Assembly: GCF_002356295.1 (NCBI RefSeq) | Contig: NZ_AP018042.1 | Span: 5,240,361-5,304,360 of the forward strand | Direction of reading: 5' to 3' | Source: Labilibaculum antarcticum | GTDB taxonomy: Bacteria > Bacteroidota > Bacteroidia > Bacteroidales > Marinifilaceae | DNA length: 64,000 nucleotides | Shown: piece after piece, positions 1 to 6,833 of the stretch | Position numbering within the stretch: position 1 is the stretch's first letter | Layout of the letters: each line of letters begins with the position of its first letter | The notes under the pieces: model-generated | Database searches by the model: none | Seen by the model: only the letters and a program-made list of their open reading frames with translations | What the model was told of the DNA's origin: nothing | Program-made: the position numbers and the translations under genes

Positions 1-18
1 TTTTTCATGGGAATCAAA

Positions 19-669
19 TTATTTGTACAAAGAGTAATACATGGCAAAGCCTTCCAGCGTATTGCTTTCATAACTTTTCAGATAGGAAGCATAAAGCAGC
101 TTGTTGTAGAGGTAACAAATGGTTCCGTAATGCTGTTTCACATTCAGGTACACCCCATTGATAGTATCGTAGCGCTGCTTGTCATCCATCATCAGAAGAT
201 TGTCTTTCAGAATGGTAGTTAGGACGGTATTCACCAGTTGACTGCTGTCGTCCAGAATCAAATCAAAGGATTGAACGATGGCCACGGCCTGCTGATTGGT
301 GAAGTTCTCATCCTTGATGAGCTGTGGCAATTTATGGGTATAAATGTCCGTGATCTTGCCCAGCATATTTTTGGTTTCCTGCACTCTTTTGTAGTCCTTG
401 ATCAGAGCAGATACTTTCTCCAGGCTTTCCAGCATCTTCTGGTCGATGCCCAGCATTTCTCCGGTCAGGCCTTTGATGTCTCCGTTCAAGGCTTTGATCA
501 GCACATTGTACCAATTGATTTTGGACAGAATGCTTTTTTCCTTCGTCCAAAGGGCTTCCCTTTGGATTCCTGCTCCCACATCAGTGACGGCGGCCTGTGC
601 AATAGCTTTTTGCGACCTGATTCCCATGAGTAGTAAAAGCACTCCCAGCACAATTAATTTTGTTTTCAT
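19..669 (-). CDS. TraI-like conjugal transfer protein (DUF4141/TrbJ type)
   Basis: The protein has 216 residues. An N-terminal signal peptide (hydrophobic residues 4-24, ending near AIAQA) is followed by a long helical region rich in K, L, D and Q. No enzyme motif is visible. In CTnDOT-type elements a secreted helical protein of about this size (TraI, TrbJ-related, DUF4141) lies downstream of the TraG ATPase and is thought to be a periplasmic part of the mating channel. Here it starts 17 bases after the traG stop, so the two are almost certainly co-transcribed. Usual CTnDOT order has a small traH between traG and traI; I see no room for it here. The ATG start is favoured because it begins the signal peptide. 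Identification rests on position, size and the helical secreted character more than on a diagnostic motif. Confidence 0.7.
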   Translation of the reverse strand: MKTKLIVLGVLLLLMGIRSQKAIAQAAVTDVGAGIQREALWTKEKSILSKINWYNVLIKALNGDIKGLTGEMLGIDQKMLESLEKVSALIKDYKRVQETKNMLGKITDIYTHKLPQLIKDENFTNQQAVAIVQSFDLILDDSSQLVNTVLTTILKDNLLMMDDKQRYDTINGVYLNVKQHYGTICYLYNKLLYASYLKSYESNTLEGFAMYYSLYK

Positions 670-686
670 CTTCTTTTCATTTTTGA

Positions 687-3098
687 TTACATATTTGTTA
701 GTATTTCAATCAGGGAATTCTCCCCGGAGAGTTTGGTCAGGATCATTTCTTTCTCCTTCTGTTCTGTGGTATAACAGAAGTATTCAGCACGACTCACCTC
801 CAGGGCAAAGACTCTGGAATAGGAGCCCAGTGCAATGAATACCTCTTTAAGTTTCCGGTCTCCCGGTAGATTCTTATTGATGGAGAGAATTTGTTCTTTC
901 TGAAAATCTGACAAGCCCAGAAGCTGGCTGATCTGTCCAAATTTATTTTTAAACTTGCTCATGTCCAGCAGGATTCTGGTATCTGCATTGTTGATGATGG
1001 CATCCCGGATAATGGGAGAAGAGATGATATCATCCACCTCCTGAGTCACCACCATGGCTTCCCCAAAGAACTTGCGGATGGTCTTGAAAAAGTATTTCAA
1101 ATAGGCAGCCATTTGAGGAGTGGCAATTGCCTTCCAGGCTTCTTCTATGCAGATCACTTTTCTTACACCGCTGAGTCGTCTCATTTTCTGAAGAAAAATG
1201 TCCATGATGATCAGGGTGGCTACCGGAAAGATCACCGGATGGTCCTTGATGTTGTCCAGCTCAAACACCAGAAAAGGACAATTGAAAAACTCATCCGTCT
1301 TCATGGGTTTATTCAGCAGGTAATCATACTCTCCTCCCTCAAAGTATTTGCTGAGAATAAAAAAATACTCATGGCTGTTGAATTCCAGGGACTGCTTCTC
1401 CACCAAATCAGGAATGTAGTCCCTGCAAAAGCTGTAGTACCCATTGAAAGAGCGTTCCAGGCCCGGCGTTTGCAAAAAATCCGTAACCGAATGGGCAATC
1501 ACGTCTTTTTCCATGTCCGAGAGCTGTTCCTTGTAGATGGTGTAAATCACCGACAGAATGGTCTGTTTGCGTTCCACGCTGAGTTCCCCTTCCAGCACAA
1601 AAGGATTAAAAGAGATGGGGCTTTCCGTTGTGAACTCCACCATCATGGCACCTCCTTGCTCTTTGAGACTCTCATTCAGGTAACGGGTCAGTATCTCATA
1701 GCTTCTGCCCACATCCAGAAGCACCACATGGCAGTTGCCGCTTTCGGCATACTGGCGCAAAAGGTGATTGGTAAAAAATGATTTCCCGGAACCTGATCCC
1801 CCAATGATGAGTTTGTTCCGGTTGTGGATCAAATGCTTTTCCATGGGTTCATCCGAAAGATCTATTTTCACCGGACAGCCCTCCTGACGATTGGAAAACT
1901 GAAGGGTAAATTCCGAATTGGAATTTCTCACTTCTCCTTCAAAATTGCACAGGCAACAGGCCTGTGGCACCTGGGTAATGAAAAGTTCCGTTTCCGGTAG
2001 CTGGGTGGAAAATGGCAAGCAGGAAAAAAACAGCAGGGGCAGATCAAAGGTATGTTGGTAGGTAAAACAGTTCATCAATGAGAAAGCAGAACTGCATTCG
2101 CTCTTATTTTGCTTGAGCCTTTTGATGGACTGATCCATCACCATCACATTGAAATGCGTTTTCACGATCTTCTCTCCCGAAGTCTGTACCGTATCCAGAA
2201 AATTTTCGATCAGTCCAGAATTGATTTTGTTTTCGGAGGAGAAACGGGACAGGCTGTAAATTTTCTTGTAATTGCTTTCCAGCATGGCTTTCACCTCTTG
2301 TTGTCCAGGCATGTAGATGAACTGGTTGGTGATGTGGGAAAACGGCAGGTGATAGGTCAGCGGATAGACAAAAGAACAGGGCAATTCCGTCCCGGGATGT
2401 CCGCCCACAGGTTTTACAAGGGAAGGAACATGAGAGTAATCACTCAGACTCAGGATTTCCACAAACTGATCCATCACCCGCAGCCGATCCCGAAAATCAA
2501 TTCCGCCCAGTACGGTATTTTCCCTTTGAAAATTAAGGGTCAGGTAGGATTCTATGAGTCCCGTAGATTCTTCCGTTCCGACGGCCTGCTCCCGGCTGAT
2601 AACATCACAGGAAATTCCCGATTGGGAAAACAGAGCCATCAAATTGGACCGGAGCTCCAGCGCTTTTTCACTTCGGTACTGATCTGCCTGCCTCACTTTC
2701 TGTGAGAAGATCAGAGAGGAAGACAGGTAATTTTTCAAAAGACCTTTGTTGAGCAGGCTGATGTAGAGGAAGCACTCATGTCTCAGGTAATCTCTTCCTG
2801 TAAAATGAGTACCATAGCTTTCATCCAGTTTTGATGCTTTGCTGCCAGCTGCAGACTCTTCTGCCTTAAATTTCTCCACAAAAAAGAAATCCTGTTTGTG
2901 CAAAAGGCTGTCTTGCGGCAAGAGGTTTACCACGCGCTGAAAGGTACCATGCAGCAGGTACAACTTTTCCTGACTGCAGGAGAGAAGTTCCGGCAGCTGC
3001 AGTTTCAAACCAAAACTGAGATCCATGTTGTTGGAAATTAAAAAATCTCCGTTGAAGCCCAGTACCGGCAGACTTTTTTCTATTGATTTTACATTCAT
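687..3098 (-). CDS. traG: TraG family conjugation system ATPase (VirB4-like)
   Basis: This 803-residue protein is the VirB4-type ATPase that powers assembly of, and transfer through, the conjugative type IV secretion channel. The Walker A motif GGSGSGKS lies around K439. It is followed by a helicase-like ATPase core containing VICIEEAWKAI (Walker B-like) and MVVTQEVDDI. The N-terminal half (about residues 1-400) is the less conserved membrane-associated VirB4/TraG domain. The length matches CTnDOT-family TraG proteins (about 800-840 residues). The ATG start is 3 bases after the traF stop, and the order traE-traF-traG is the standard Bacteroidota arrangement, which strengthens the call. No internal stop or frameshift was seen. 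It should act at the cytoplasmic face of the inner membrane. Confidence 0.93.
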   Translation of the reverse strand: MNVKSIEKSLPVLGFNGDFLISNNMDLSFGLKLQLPELLSCSQEKLYLLHGTFQRVVNLLPQDSLLHKQDFFFVEKFKAEESAAGSKASKLDESYGTHFTGRDYLRHECFLYISLLNKGLLKNYLSSSLIFSQKVRQADQYRSEKALELRSNLMALFSQSGISCDVISREQAVGTEESTGLIESYLTLNFQRENTVLGGIDFRDRLRVMDQFVEILSLSDYSHVPSLVKPVGGHPGTELPCSFVYPLTYHLPFSHITNQFIYMPGQQEVKAMLESNYKKIYSLSRFSSENKINSGLIENFLDTVQTSGEKIVKTHFNVMVMDQSIKRLKQNKSECSSAFSLMNCFTYQHTFDLPLLFFSCLPFSTQLPETELFITQVPQACCLCNFEGEVRNSNSEFTLQFSNRQEGCPVKIDLSDEPMEKHLIHNRNKLIIGGSGSGKSFFTNHLLRQYAESGNCHVVLLDVGRSYEILTRYLNESLKEQGGAMMVEFTTESPISFNPFVLEGELSVERKQTILSVIYTIYKEQLSDMEKDVIAHSVTDFLQTPGLERSFNGYYSFCRDYIPDLVEKQSLEFNSHEYFFILSKYFEGGEYDYLLNKPMKTDEFFNCPFLVFELDNIKDHPVIFPVATLIIMDIFLQKMRRLSGVRKVICIEEAWKAIATPQMAAYLKYFFKTIRKFFGEAMVVTQEVDDIISSPIIRDAIINNADTRILLDMSKFKNKFGQISQLLGLSDFQKEQILSINKNLPGDRKLKEVFIALGSYSRVFALEVSRAEYFCYTTEQKEKEMILTKLSGENSLIEILTNM

Positions 3099-3101
3099 GA
3101 C

Positions 3102-3398
3102 TTAGCTTTGACAGATCCTTCTTTTCACAGAGATAAACTGAGGTAGTTTTTTGGCATGTTTCTTTTTGCTCCAGCCTTTGTGACCGTATTTTTTTTGGAT
3201 TCGGTTCAGGCGATAGAGAATGACAAAAAATGAGGGGAAGCAGATGGCTACAGCAGGAAAAACACCGGCCAGTATGTACAGCAAAACAAACAGGATAAAA
3301 GTACCGATGATGGTGTACAGAGCTAAATAAACCAATTCACCTGAAAAGCCTTTCACATACAAGCTGGTGTCTATCTTTTGTATTTGATAGCTGTCCAT
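3102..3398 (-). CDS. traF: TraF-like conjugal transfer membrane protein (DUF4133)
   Basis: This 98-residue protein has two adjacent hydrophobic segments (about residues 18-38 and 42-58) and a basic C-terminus, the layout of the DUF4133/TraF family that sits between traE and traG in Bacteroidota conjugative elements and resembles VirB3. A longer reading frame extends upstream to 3503, but its first 35 codons overlap the traE coding region and look unrelated. The ATG at 3398 is preferred because it overlaps the traE stop by one base (TGATG), typical of translational coupling. It likely forms part of the inner-membrane platform of the mating channel. Confidence 0.85.
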   Translation of the reverse strand: MDSYQIQKIDTSLYVKGFSGELVYLALYTIIGTFILFVLLYILAGVFPAVAICFPSFFVILYRLNRIQKKYGHKGWSKKKHAKKLPQFISVKRRICQS

Positions 3399-3712
3399 CA
3401 GGAAAAGAAAGCCTTGATGACAACACCTACCAGAATTAAAAACAAACAGGCTCCAAACCATCCCATGATGGCTTTTTGGGTATCCTGATCCCCGCTTTGC
3501 CATTTGATGTAGACACGAACGCCTCCAATTAATCCCACCACTGCCCCAATGGCAATGATCAGATTGGATACCGGATCCACATAGGAATTGATTTCACTGG
3601 TAGCCTGATCAATTCCGGTTGCACTTTGACCCAAAACAAGCGATGCCATGCAGAGCATCCCAATCAAAAGAGCCGCGCCCTTTTGATCAATTTTCAAATT
3701 GATTTTTTTCAT
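3398..3712 (-). CDS. traE: TraE-like conjugal transfer protein (DUF4134)
   Basis: The 104-residue protein carries a long N-terminal hydrophobic segment (about residues 12-30, signal or first membrane helix). A short polar stretch (GIDQATSEINSYVDPVSNL) and two further hydrophobic helices (about 50-68 and 84-102) follow. This is the pattern of the DUF4134/TraE family, the VirB2/pilin-like small membrane protein of CTnDOT-type elements. It directly precedes and overlaps traF (TGATG) and follows a membrane-protein gene by 19 bases. The ATG start gives a clean signal sequence. Family assignment is from residue pattern plus gene order. Confidence 0.85.
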   Translation of the reverse strand: MKKINLKIDQKGAALLIGMLCMASLVLGQSATGIDQATSEINSYVDPVSNLIIAIGAVVGLIGGVRVYIKWQSGDQDTQKAIMGWFGACLFLILVGVVIKAFFS

Positions 3713-3731
3713 GGAAACTAAATTTTAGTAC

Positions 3732-4094
3732 TTACTGTTCATATTGAATTTGATTCAAAATTTCGGAAAGAATGGATTCATCAGGCTGCAGAAAAGCATC
3801 CAGCTCGTAACCTTCATCCATGCCCATCTCTTCCTGAATGGTGACCATGGGTGAAATCCCTGACAGGGAAAGAGGTGGAATCAGTTCCGTCGTAAAATCT
3901 TTTACTGAGACCAGTATGGGCTGAAACTCCTGCCTTTGAAAATCATCTTCCGACTGATCTTCAAACTGGATCTGCTGATCCTTGAGCCTGCTTTTCAACC
4001 AGGCCAAAACCATGAATCCCAGATACCATGTAATCAAAACAAAGGCCGTGAATTTCAAAAAACCGGCCCAGCTGATGTGATCGAATCCAAACAT
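3732..4094 (-). CDS. Small membrane protein at the head of the tra block, family not recognised
   Basis: The 120-residue protein has one membrane helix (about residues 12-32, FLKFTAFVLITWYLGFMVLA). An acidic, Q/E-rich soluble tail follows, with no recognisable motif. It is 19 bases upstream of traE and reads in the same direction, so it is probably the first visible gene of the transfer operon. In CTnDOT-type elements small proteins called TraC or TraD occupy this position, but the sequence does not let me assign either name. The palindrome at 4191-4224 lies about 100 bases upstream of its ATG and could be its promoter operator or a terminator. Confidence 0.7.
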   Translation of the reverse strand: MFGFDHISWAGFLKFTAFVLITWYLGFMVLAWLKSRLKDQQIQFEDQSEDDFQRQEFQPILVSVKDFTTELIPPLSLSGISPMVTIQEEMGMDEGYELDAFLQPDESILSEILNQIQYEQ

Positions 4095-4190
4095 ATGCTT
4101 ATCTGTTTTTGTTAAACCATCTGATAATTATTCAAAACAAAGAGAATCCCCTTTGAATCGACAGGATAAATATCTGGAATTTAAATACAG

Positions 4191-4224
4191 AAAACTCCCA
4201 AGTTGTTCCCAACTGGGGAGTTTT
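4191..4224. promoter_or_regulatory. Palindrome upstream of the tra operon (operator or bidirectional terminator)
   Basis: The arms AAAACTCCCAAGTT (4191-4204) and AACTGGGGAGTTTT (4211-4224) pair over 14 positions with one mismatch around a 6-base loop, and the right arm runs into TTTTTTATT. Read on either strand it looks like a rho-independent terminator. However, no gene on the plus strand ends here and the nearest minus-strand gene ends 1.07 kb away. The core TCCCAAGNTGTTCCCAACT recurs at 6760-6785 in front of the next operon, which favours a shared operator. Both readings remain open. Confidence 0.55.
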
Positions 4225-4372
4225 TTATTGTTTAATAAAAATCAGGTGATTTGTAGGCAATTGATCTATTTTCATCTTAATTGACCTCAAAAAATCATCT
4301 TCCATCCCAAGTTGACTTGTTAAACCACTCAACTTGCTCCTGTTTGTTTCTGTTTGCTTCTATTTATTTCTA

Positions 4373-4396
4373 TTTGTTTGTTTGTTTGTTTGTTTG
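4373..4396 (+). repeat. (TTTG)6 microsatellite
   Basis: Six exact TTTG units lie within a wider T/G-rich tract (about 4341-4407) of degenerate TTTG/TTTC units. No gene reads through it. It lies in the non-coding block between the transfer genes and the control operon. Such a tract is prone to length change by slippage; no function is evident. Confidence 0.8.
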
Positions 4397-4459
4397 TTTT
4401 TGTTTTTCAAAAAAAGAAGAGAAAAAACGGTCAAAAAAAGAAAAGAAAGTCAATTCGCC

Positions 4460-4593
4460 AGCCGATGACAGGCTAAAATACAAGGCTGCCACAGCTCAAT
4501 AAAAAATAGGGAACCAGCTAAAAACACAATTTACCTGTGGCACAAAGCCTGGCCTTGTATTTTAAAAGGGGGAAGCCTGCGGGGTCATCGGCT
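4460..4593. repeat. 134-bp interrupted inverted repeat (large stem-loop)
   Basis: Four exactly complementary segments occur in the correct nested order. AGCCGATGAC (4460-4469) pairs with 4584-4593. AGGCT (4470-4474) pairs with 4574-4578. AAAATACAAGGC (4475-4486) pairs with 4552-4563. TGCCACAG (4487-4494) pairs with 4535-4542. The left arm is continuous over 35 bases, while the right arm is interrupted by insertions of 5-10 bases. It could be a structured RNA, a nick-region or cruciform of the conjugative element, or a miniature inverted-repeat element. No open reading frame uses it and no target duplication is visible. Confidence 0.75.
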
Positions 4594-4660
4594 ATATTGG
4601 GCTTTCTTTTTGTCTTTACTTTGACTGATTTTTAAACCAAAACAATCTCTTTAAAGCTTT

Positions 4661-5170
4661 GGGAAAGGAAGTGTAGGACTGGAATGAAATGCAAGGGATA
4701 CTCTTACTGCGGAGTGTTCAAGGCTTGTTTGAAGAAGCCACGAAATCAGCGTCCCTAAGCTGAGCGGAACAAACAGCAGGGAAGCTGATAAAAGGCTGAG
4801 CCAAACAGGCCGACACACAGGCCTCAAGTCTTAAATATCCAGGCAGATACCATTGAGTTATCAACAAGAAAAAATTTCTTCCTTAGGGCCGGAAAAAGCA
4901 AGTGCAGAACTGGAATGAAATGCAGGGGATGCTCTTGCTGCGGAGTGTGCAAGGCTTGTTTGAAGAAGCCCTAAAATCAGCTTCCCTAAACTGAGCGAAC
5001 AAACAGCAGGAAAGCTAATAAAAGGATGAGCCAAACAGGCCGGTACACAGGCCTCAATCCTTAAATATCCAAGCAGATACCAATCGAGTTGTCAACAACA
5101 AAAAACTTCTTCCTGAGGGCAGGAAAAAGCAAGTGCAGAACTGAAATGAAATGAAGGGGATGCTCTTGCT
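4661..5170. repeat. 231-bp tandem repeat, two full copies and one partial
   Basis: The marker AGTGTAGGACTGG begins at 4670, its variant AGTGCAGAACTGG at 4901, and AGTGCAGAACTGA at 5132, giving a period of exactly 231 bases twice. Copies 1 and 2 match along their whole length with scattered substitutions. Copy 3 stops matching near 5170. Each unit contains small inverted repeats, for example GGCTT..AAGCC and AGGCC..GGCCT, and a poly-purine stretch before TTTCTTCCT-type sequence. The units carry no convincing reading frame. The array sits between the transfer genes and the control operon of the conjugative element. Confidence 0.85.
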
Positions 5171-5296
5171 GGAGGGACAGGAAAGGCTTTTTCCGAAAAG
5201 ACATGCAAATACTTACCTCACACAACGGAGGATACCTATGAGGATAATGCAAGCTGATATGAATAAAAGGAACAGGACTTTCCCGAGGGGTAAAAA

Positions 5297-5982
5297 CTAC
5301 AGCCTTTTATCTTTGGAAGTCTTCTCAAATGCAATGAGATTAAACAATTCCCGCATTCTGCTGCGAACGCGGTTCCCATAAAGTGCTTCCAGCTCTGAAG
5401 CCGATAAATTTGTAGTCAGGTGGGTCACAATTCTCTTTTGCATGAAAAGATCATAACGGCTAAGCAGGATTTCAGCCATCACATTGCATTCATTCCCATA
5501 GTACTTTTGACTTTGTTCCACACCCAGATCATCAAAACAGATGATTCCCGATGTAATCCTACCTCCTATGCTGTGCAGAAAAGTATTCCCATACCTGCTG
5601 ATCACCTTGTATCCTTCCCGTTCGAACTCAAAGCTCGCTTCACGGGAAGATTTCATTTGAAATTGTCTGGCTGCAGGAAAGAACTGATTAATGAGTCTCA
5701 TCAAGGAGGTTTTCCCACAGCCAACTGGTCCTGTTAATAGAATTCCTTTGTGTAAGTTAAGTCCCTTCTTTTTACAATTTAGCTCATCACCAATGGCATA
5801 AACCAGCAGTTTGTAAATCAATCCAACATCTTCCCTATGGATGGTAAAATGGGAACCAAATTGCTTCCTGCCCACCTTCTCGAGCCAATTCAGGCAGACC
5901 GGAAAATCGAACTGGTAGCTTTCCCCTTCAGCTTGGCTACATCCTCATAAGGGTTCTGAATAATCTTTGTCGAGACTGGCAT
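5297..5982 (-). pseudogene. DnaC/IstB-like AAA+ ATPase, apparently frameshifted near its 5' end
   Basis: The main reading frame (5297-5875, GTG start) has a Walker A motif GPVGCGKT, a Walker B motif IICFDDLG, a sensor-type TTN and a C-terminal RVRSRMRELF box. This is the pattern of DnaC/IstB helicase-loader ATPases found in Bacteroidota mobile elements. In-frame codons continue upstream of the GTG with family-like sequence (YQFDFPVCLNWLEKV) but meet a TGA at 5947-5945. In the neighbouring frame an ATG at 5982 encodes MPVSTKIIQNPYEDVAKLKG, which joins perfectly if one G is added to the GGGG run near 5921-5928. The gene therefore probably starts at 5982, overlapping the upstream gene, with a one-base deletion in a homopolymer. 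This could be true decay or a base-calling error. The gene would load a replicative helicase on the element. Confidence 0.7.
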
Positions 5983-6401
5983 TCAATCGGTTTTTTTCGT
6001 TTCTATTTTTCCTTCTTTCATTTTTAAAACTTTCCGGATTCCCTTCTTTGTTTTTGTTTGTAATGTTTATTAAAAGTGTATCAGTTGCTGTATCAGTTCC
6101 GGTATCAGTTGCGATATCAAATCTGATACAGCTAATGCGACTGCCGGAATGTAAATTGGCTGAAGGAAAATACTCAATATAAGCCCACTGATTCAATTCT
6201 TTTATGCAGCGGGCAGGTGTTTGCGGATCCCATTCTGGAGAGCCTCATCATCTGAAAGCGGTCCACCGAAAAAGGATTTCTGAAACGATTCACATTCCAA
6301 ATCTGGAAGCAGGACAAATACAGACTAATGTGATAGGCAGTCATTCGTTCATCCTGTTCCAGTCTTTGAAAAAATCCATTGAGATGCCGGATGTAGTTCA
6401 T
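5945..6401 (-). pseudogene. Replication-type winged-helix protein of a mobile element, apparently frameshifted
   Basis: The N-terminal part is encoded in one frame from an ATG at 6401 (MNYIRHLNGFFQRLEQDERM, then a helix-turn-helix-like region up to MRLSRMGSANT). The continuation (KELNQWAYIEYFPSANLHSG) is in another frame from about 6212 downward. The junction lies in the C-rich stretch near 6208-6216, where removing one base or adding two restores a continuous protein of about 150 residues. The middle encodes a TDT-rich linker from 12-base tandem repeats (6078-6125), and the end is DKDYSEPL before the TGA at 5945. Proteins of this layout precede DnaC-like ATPases in Bacteroidota conjugative elements. 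The ATG overlaps the upstream HTH gene stop (TGATG). Either degraded or affected by a sequencing indel. Confidence 0.6.
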
Positions 6402-6694
6402 CAATGAGATCTTAGACGAAATCCATTTTGCACCTGATTCTTCTCCAGCATTTTTTTGATGTCTTCAAAATTATAAAACATCACACCCCCAATTTTTGTG
6501 TAAGCGAGGGTTCCGTTGGATCTCATAGTTTGAAGGGTTCCTGTAGAAATCCCCAGTAGTTCACGCACCTCGTAAGATTTTAGCCATTTCTTGGCTGGCT
6601 GACCATGGTGCTCTTTTAGAATCGTTTTGAATTCATCCAATAGTTCGATTTTGAACTCTCTCAAATCATCTGTAGTTAAAATTTCTGTTGGCAT
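6401..6694 (-). CDS. Excisionase-like helix-turn-helix DNA-binding protein
   Basis: This 97-residue protein has an acidic helical N-terminus and an HTH_17/MerR-like domain at about residues 38-88 (KSYEVRELLGISTGTLQTMR, then a wing KIGGVMFYNFEDI). Such proteins sit in the regulation/replication module of CTnDOT-type elements and act as excisionase-like or transcriptional regulators. The reading frame extends 8 codons further to a TTG at 6718, but the ATG at 6694 is preferred. The stop overlaps the next gene by one base (TGATG), so the operon is HTH protein, winged-helix protein, ATPase. A palindrome at 6760-6785 lies about 65 bases upstream of the start and may be its operator. Confidence 0.82.
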   Translation of the reverse strand: MPTEILTTDDLREFKIELLDEFKTILKEHHGQPAKKWLKSYEVRELLGISTGTLQTMRSNGTLAYTKIGGVMFYNFEDIKKMLEKNQVQNGFRLRSH

Positions 6695-6759
6695 AAGATT
6701 CTGTTTAAAATGATACAAAATAACTTACACCTCAAGTTGCAATTTTAAAAAAATATTTT

Positions 6760-6785
6760 TTCCCAAGATGTTCCCAACTTGGGAA
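6760..6785. promoter_or_regulatory. Palindrome in front of the HTH gene, second copy of the tra-operon palindrome
   Basis: TTCCCAAG (6760-6767) and CTTGGGAA (6778-6785) are exact inverted repeats. The whole 26-base element shares the core TCCCAAGNTGTTCCCAACT with 4196-4214. On the minus strand the stem is followed after four bases by a T-run, so termination of rteC is possible too. Its position just upstream of the HTH gene start and its recurrence upstream of the transfer genes suggest a shared regulator binding site. Confidence 0.5.
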
Positions 6786-6833
6786 AGAATTATTTGTAGA
6801 AACAGGTCTATTCTTTTTATTTTTTTTTATCAA

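Noticed and set aside
1113-1781. Long plus-strand frame opposite traG
   Set aside because: Shadow frame of the conserved ATPase gene; no domain support.
3399-3503. 35-codon N-terminal extension of traF
   Set aside because: Overlaps traE coding sequence and lacks membrane-protein character; the ATG at 3398 with TGATG coupling is a better start.
4281-4502. 73-codon plus-strand frame across the TTTG tract
   Set aside because: Encodes low-complexity cysteine/phenylalanine/lysine runs from the microsatellite and runs into the large inverted repeat.
4661-5170. Tandem repeats considered as a CRISPR array
   Set aside because: Units are 231 bases with no short-repeat/unique-spacer alternation and no cas genes nearby.
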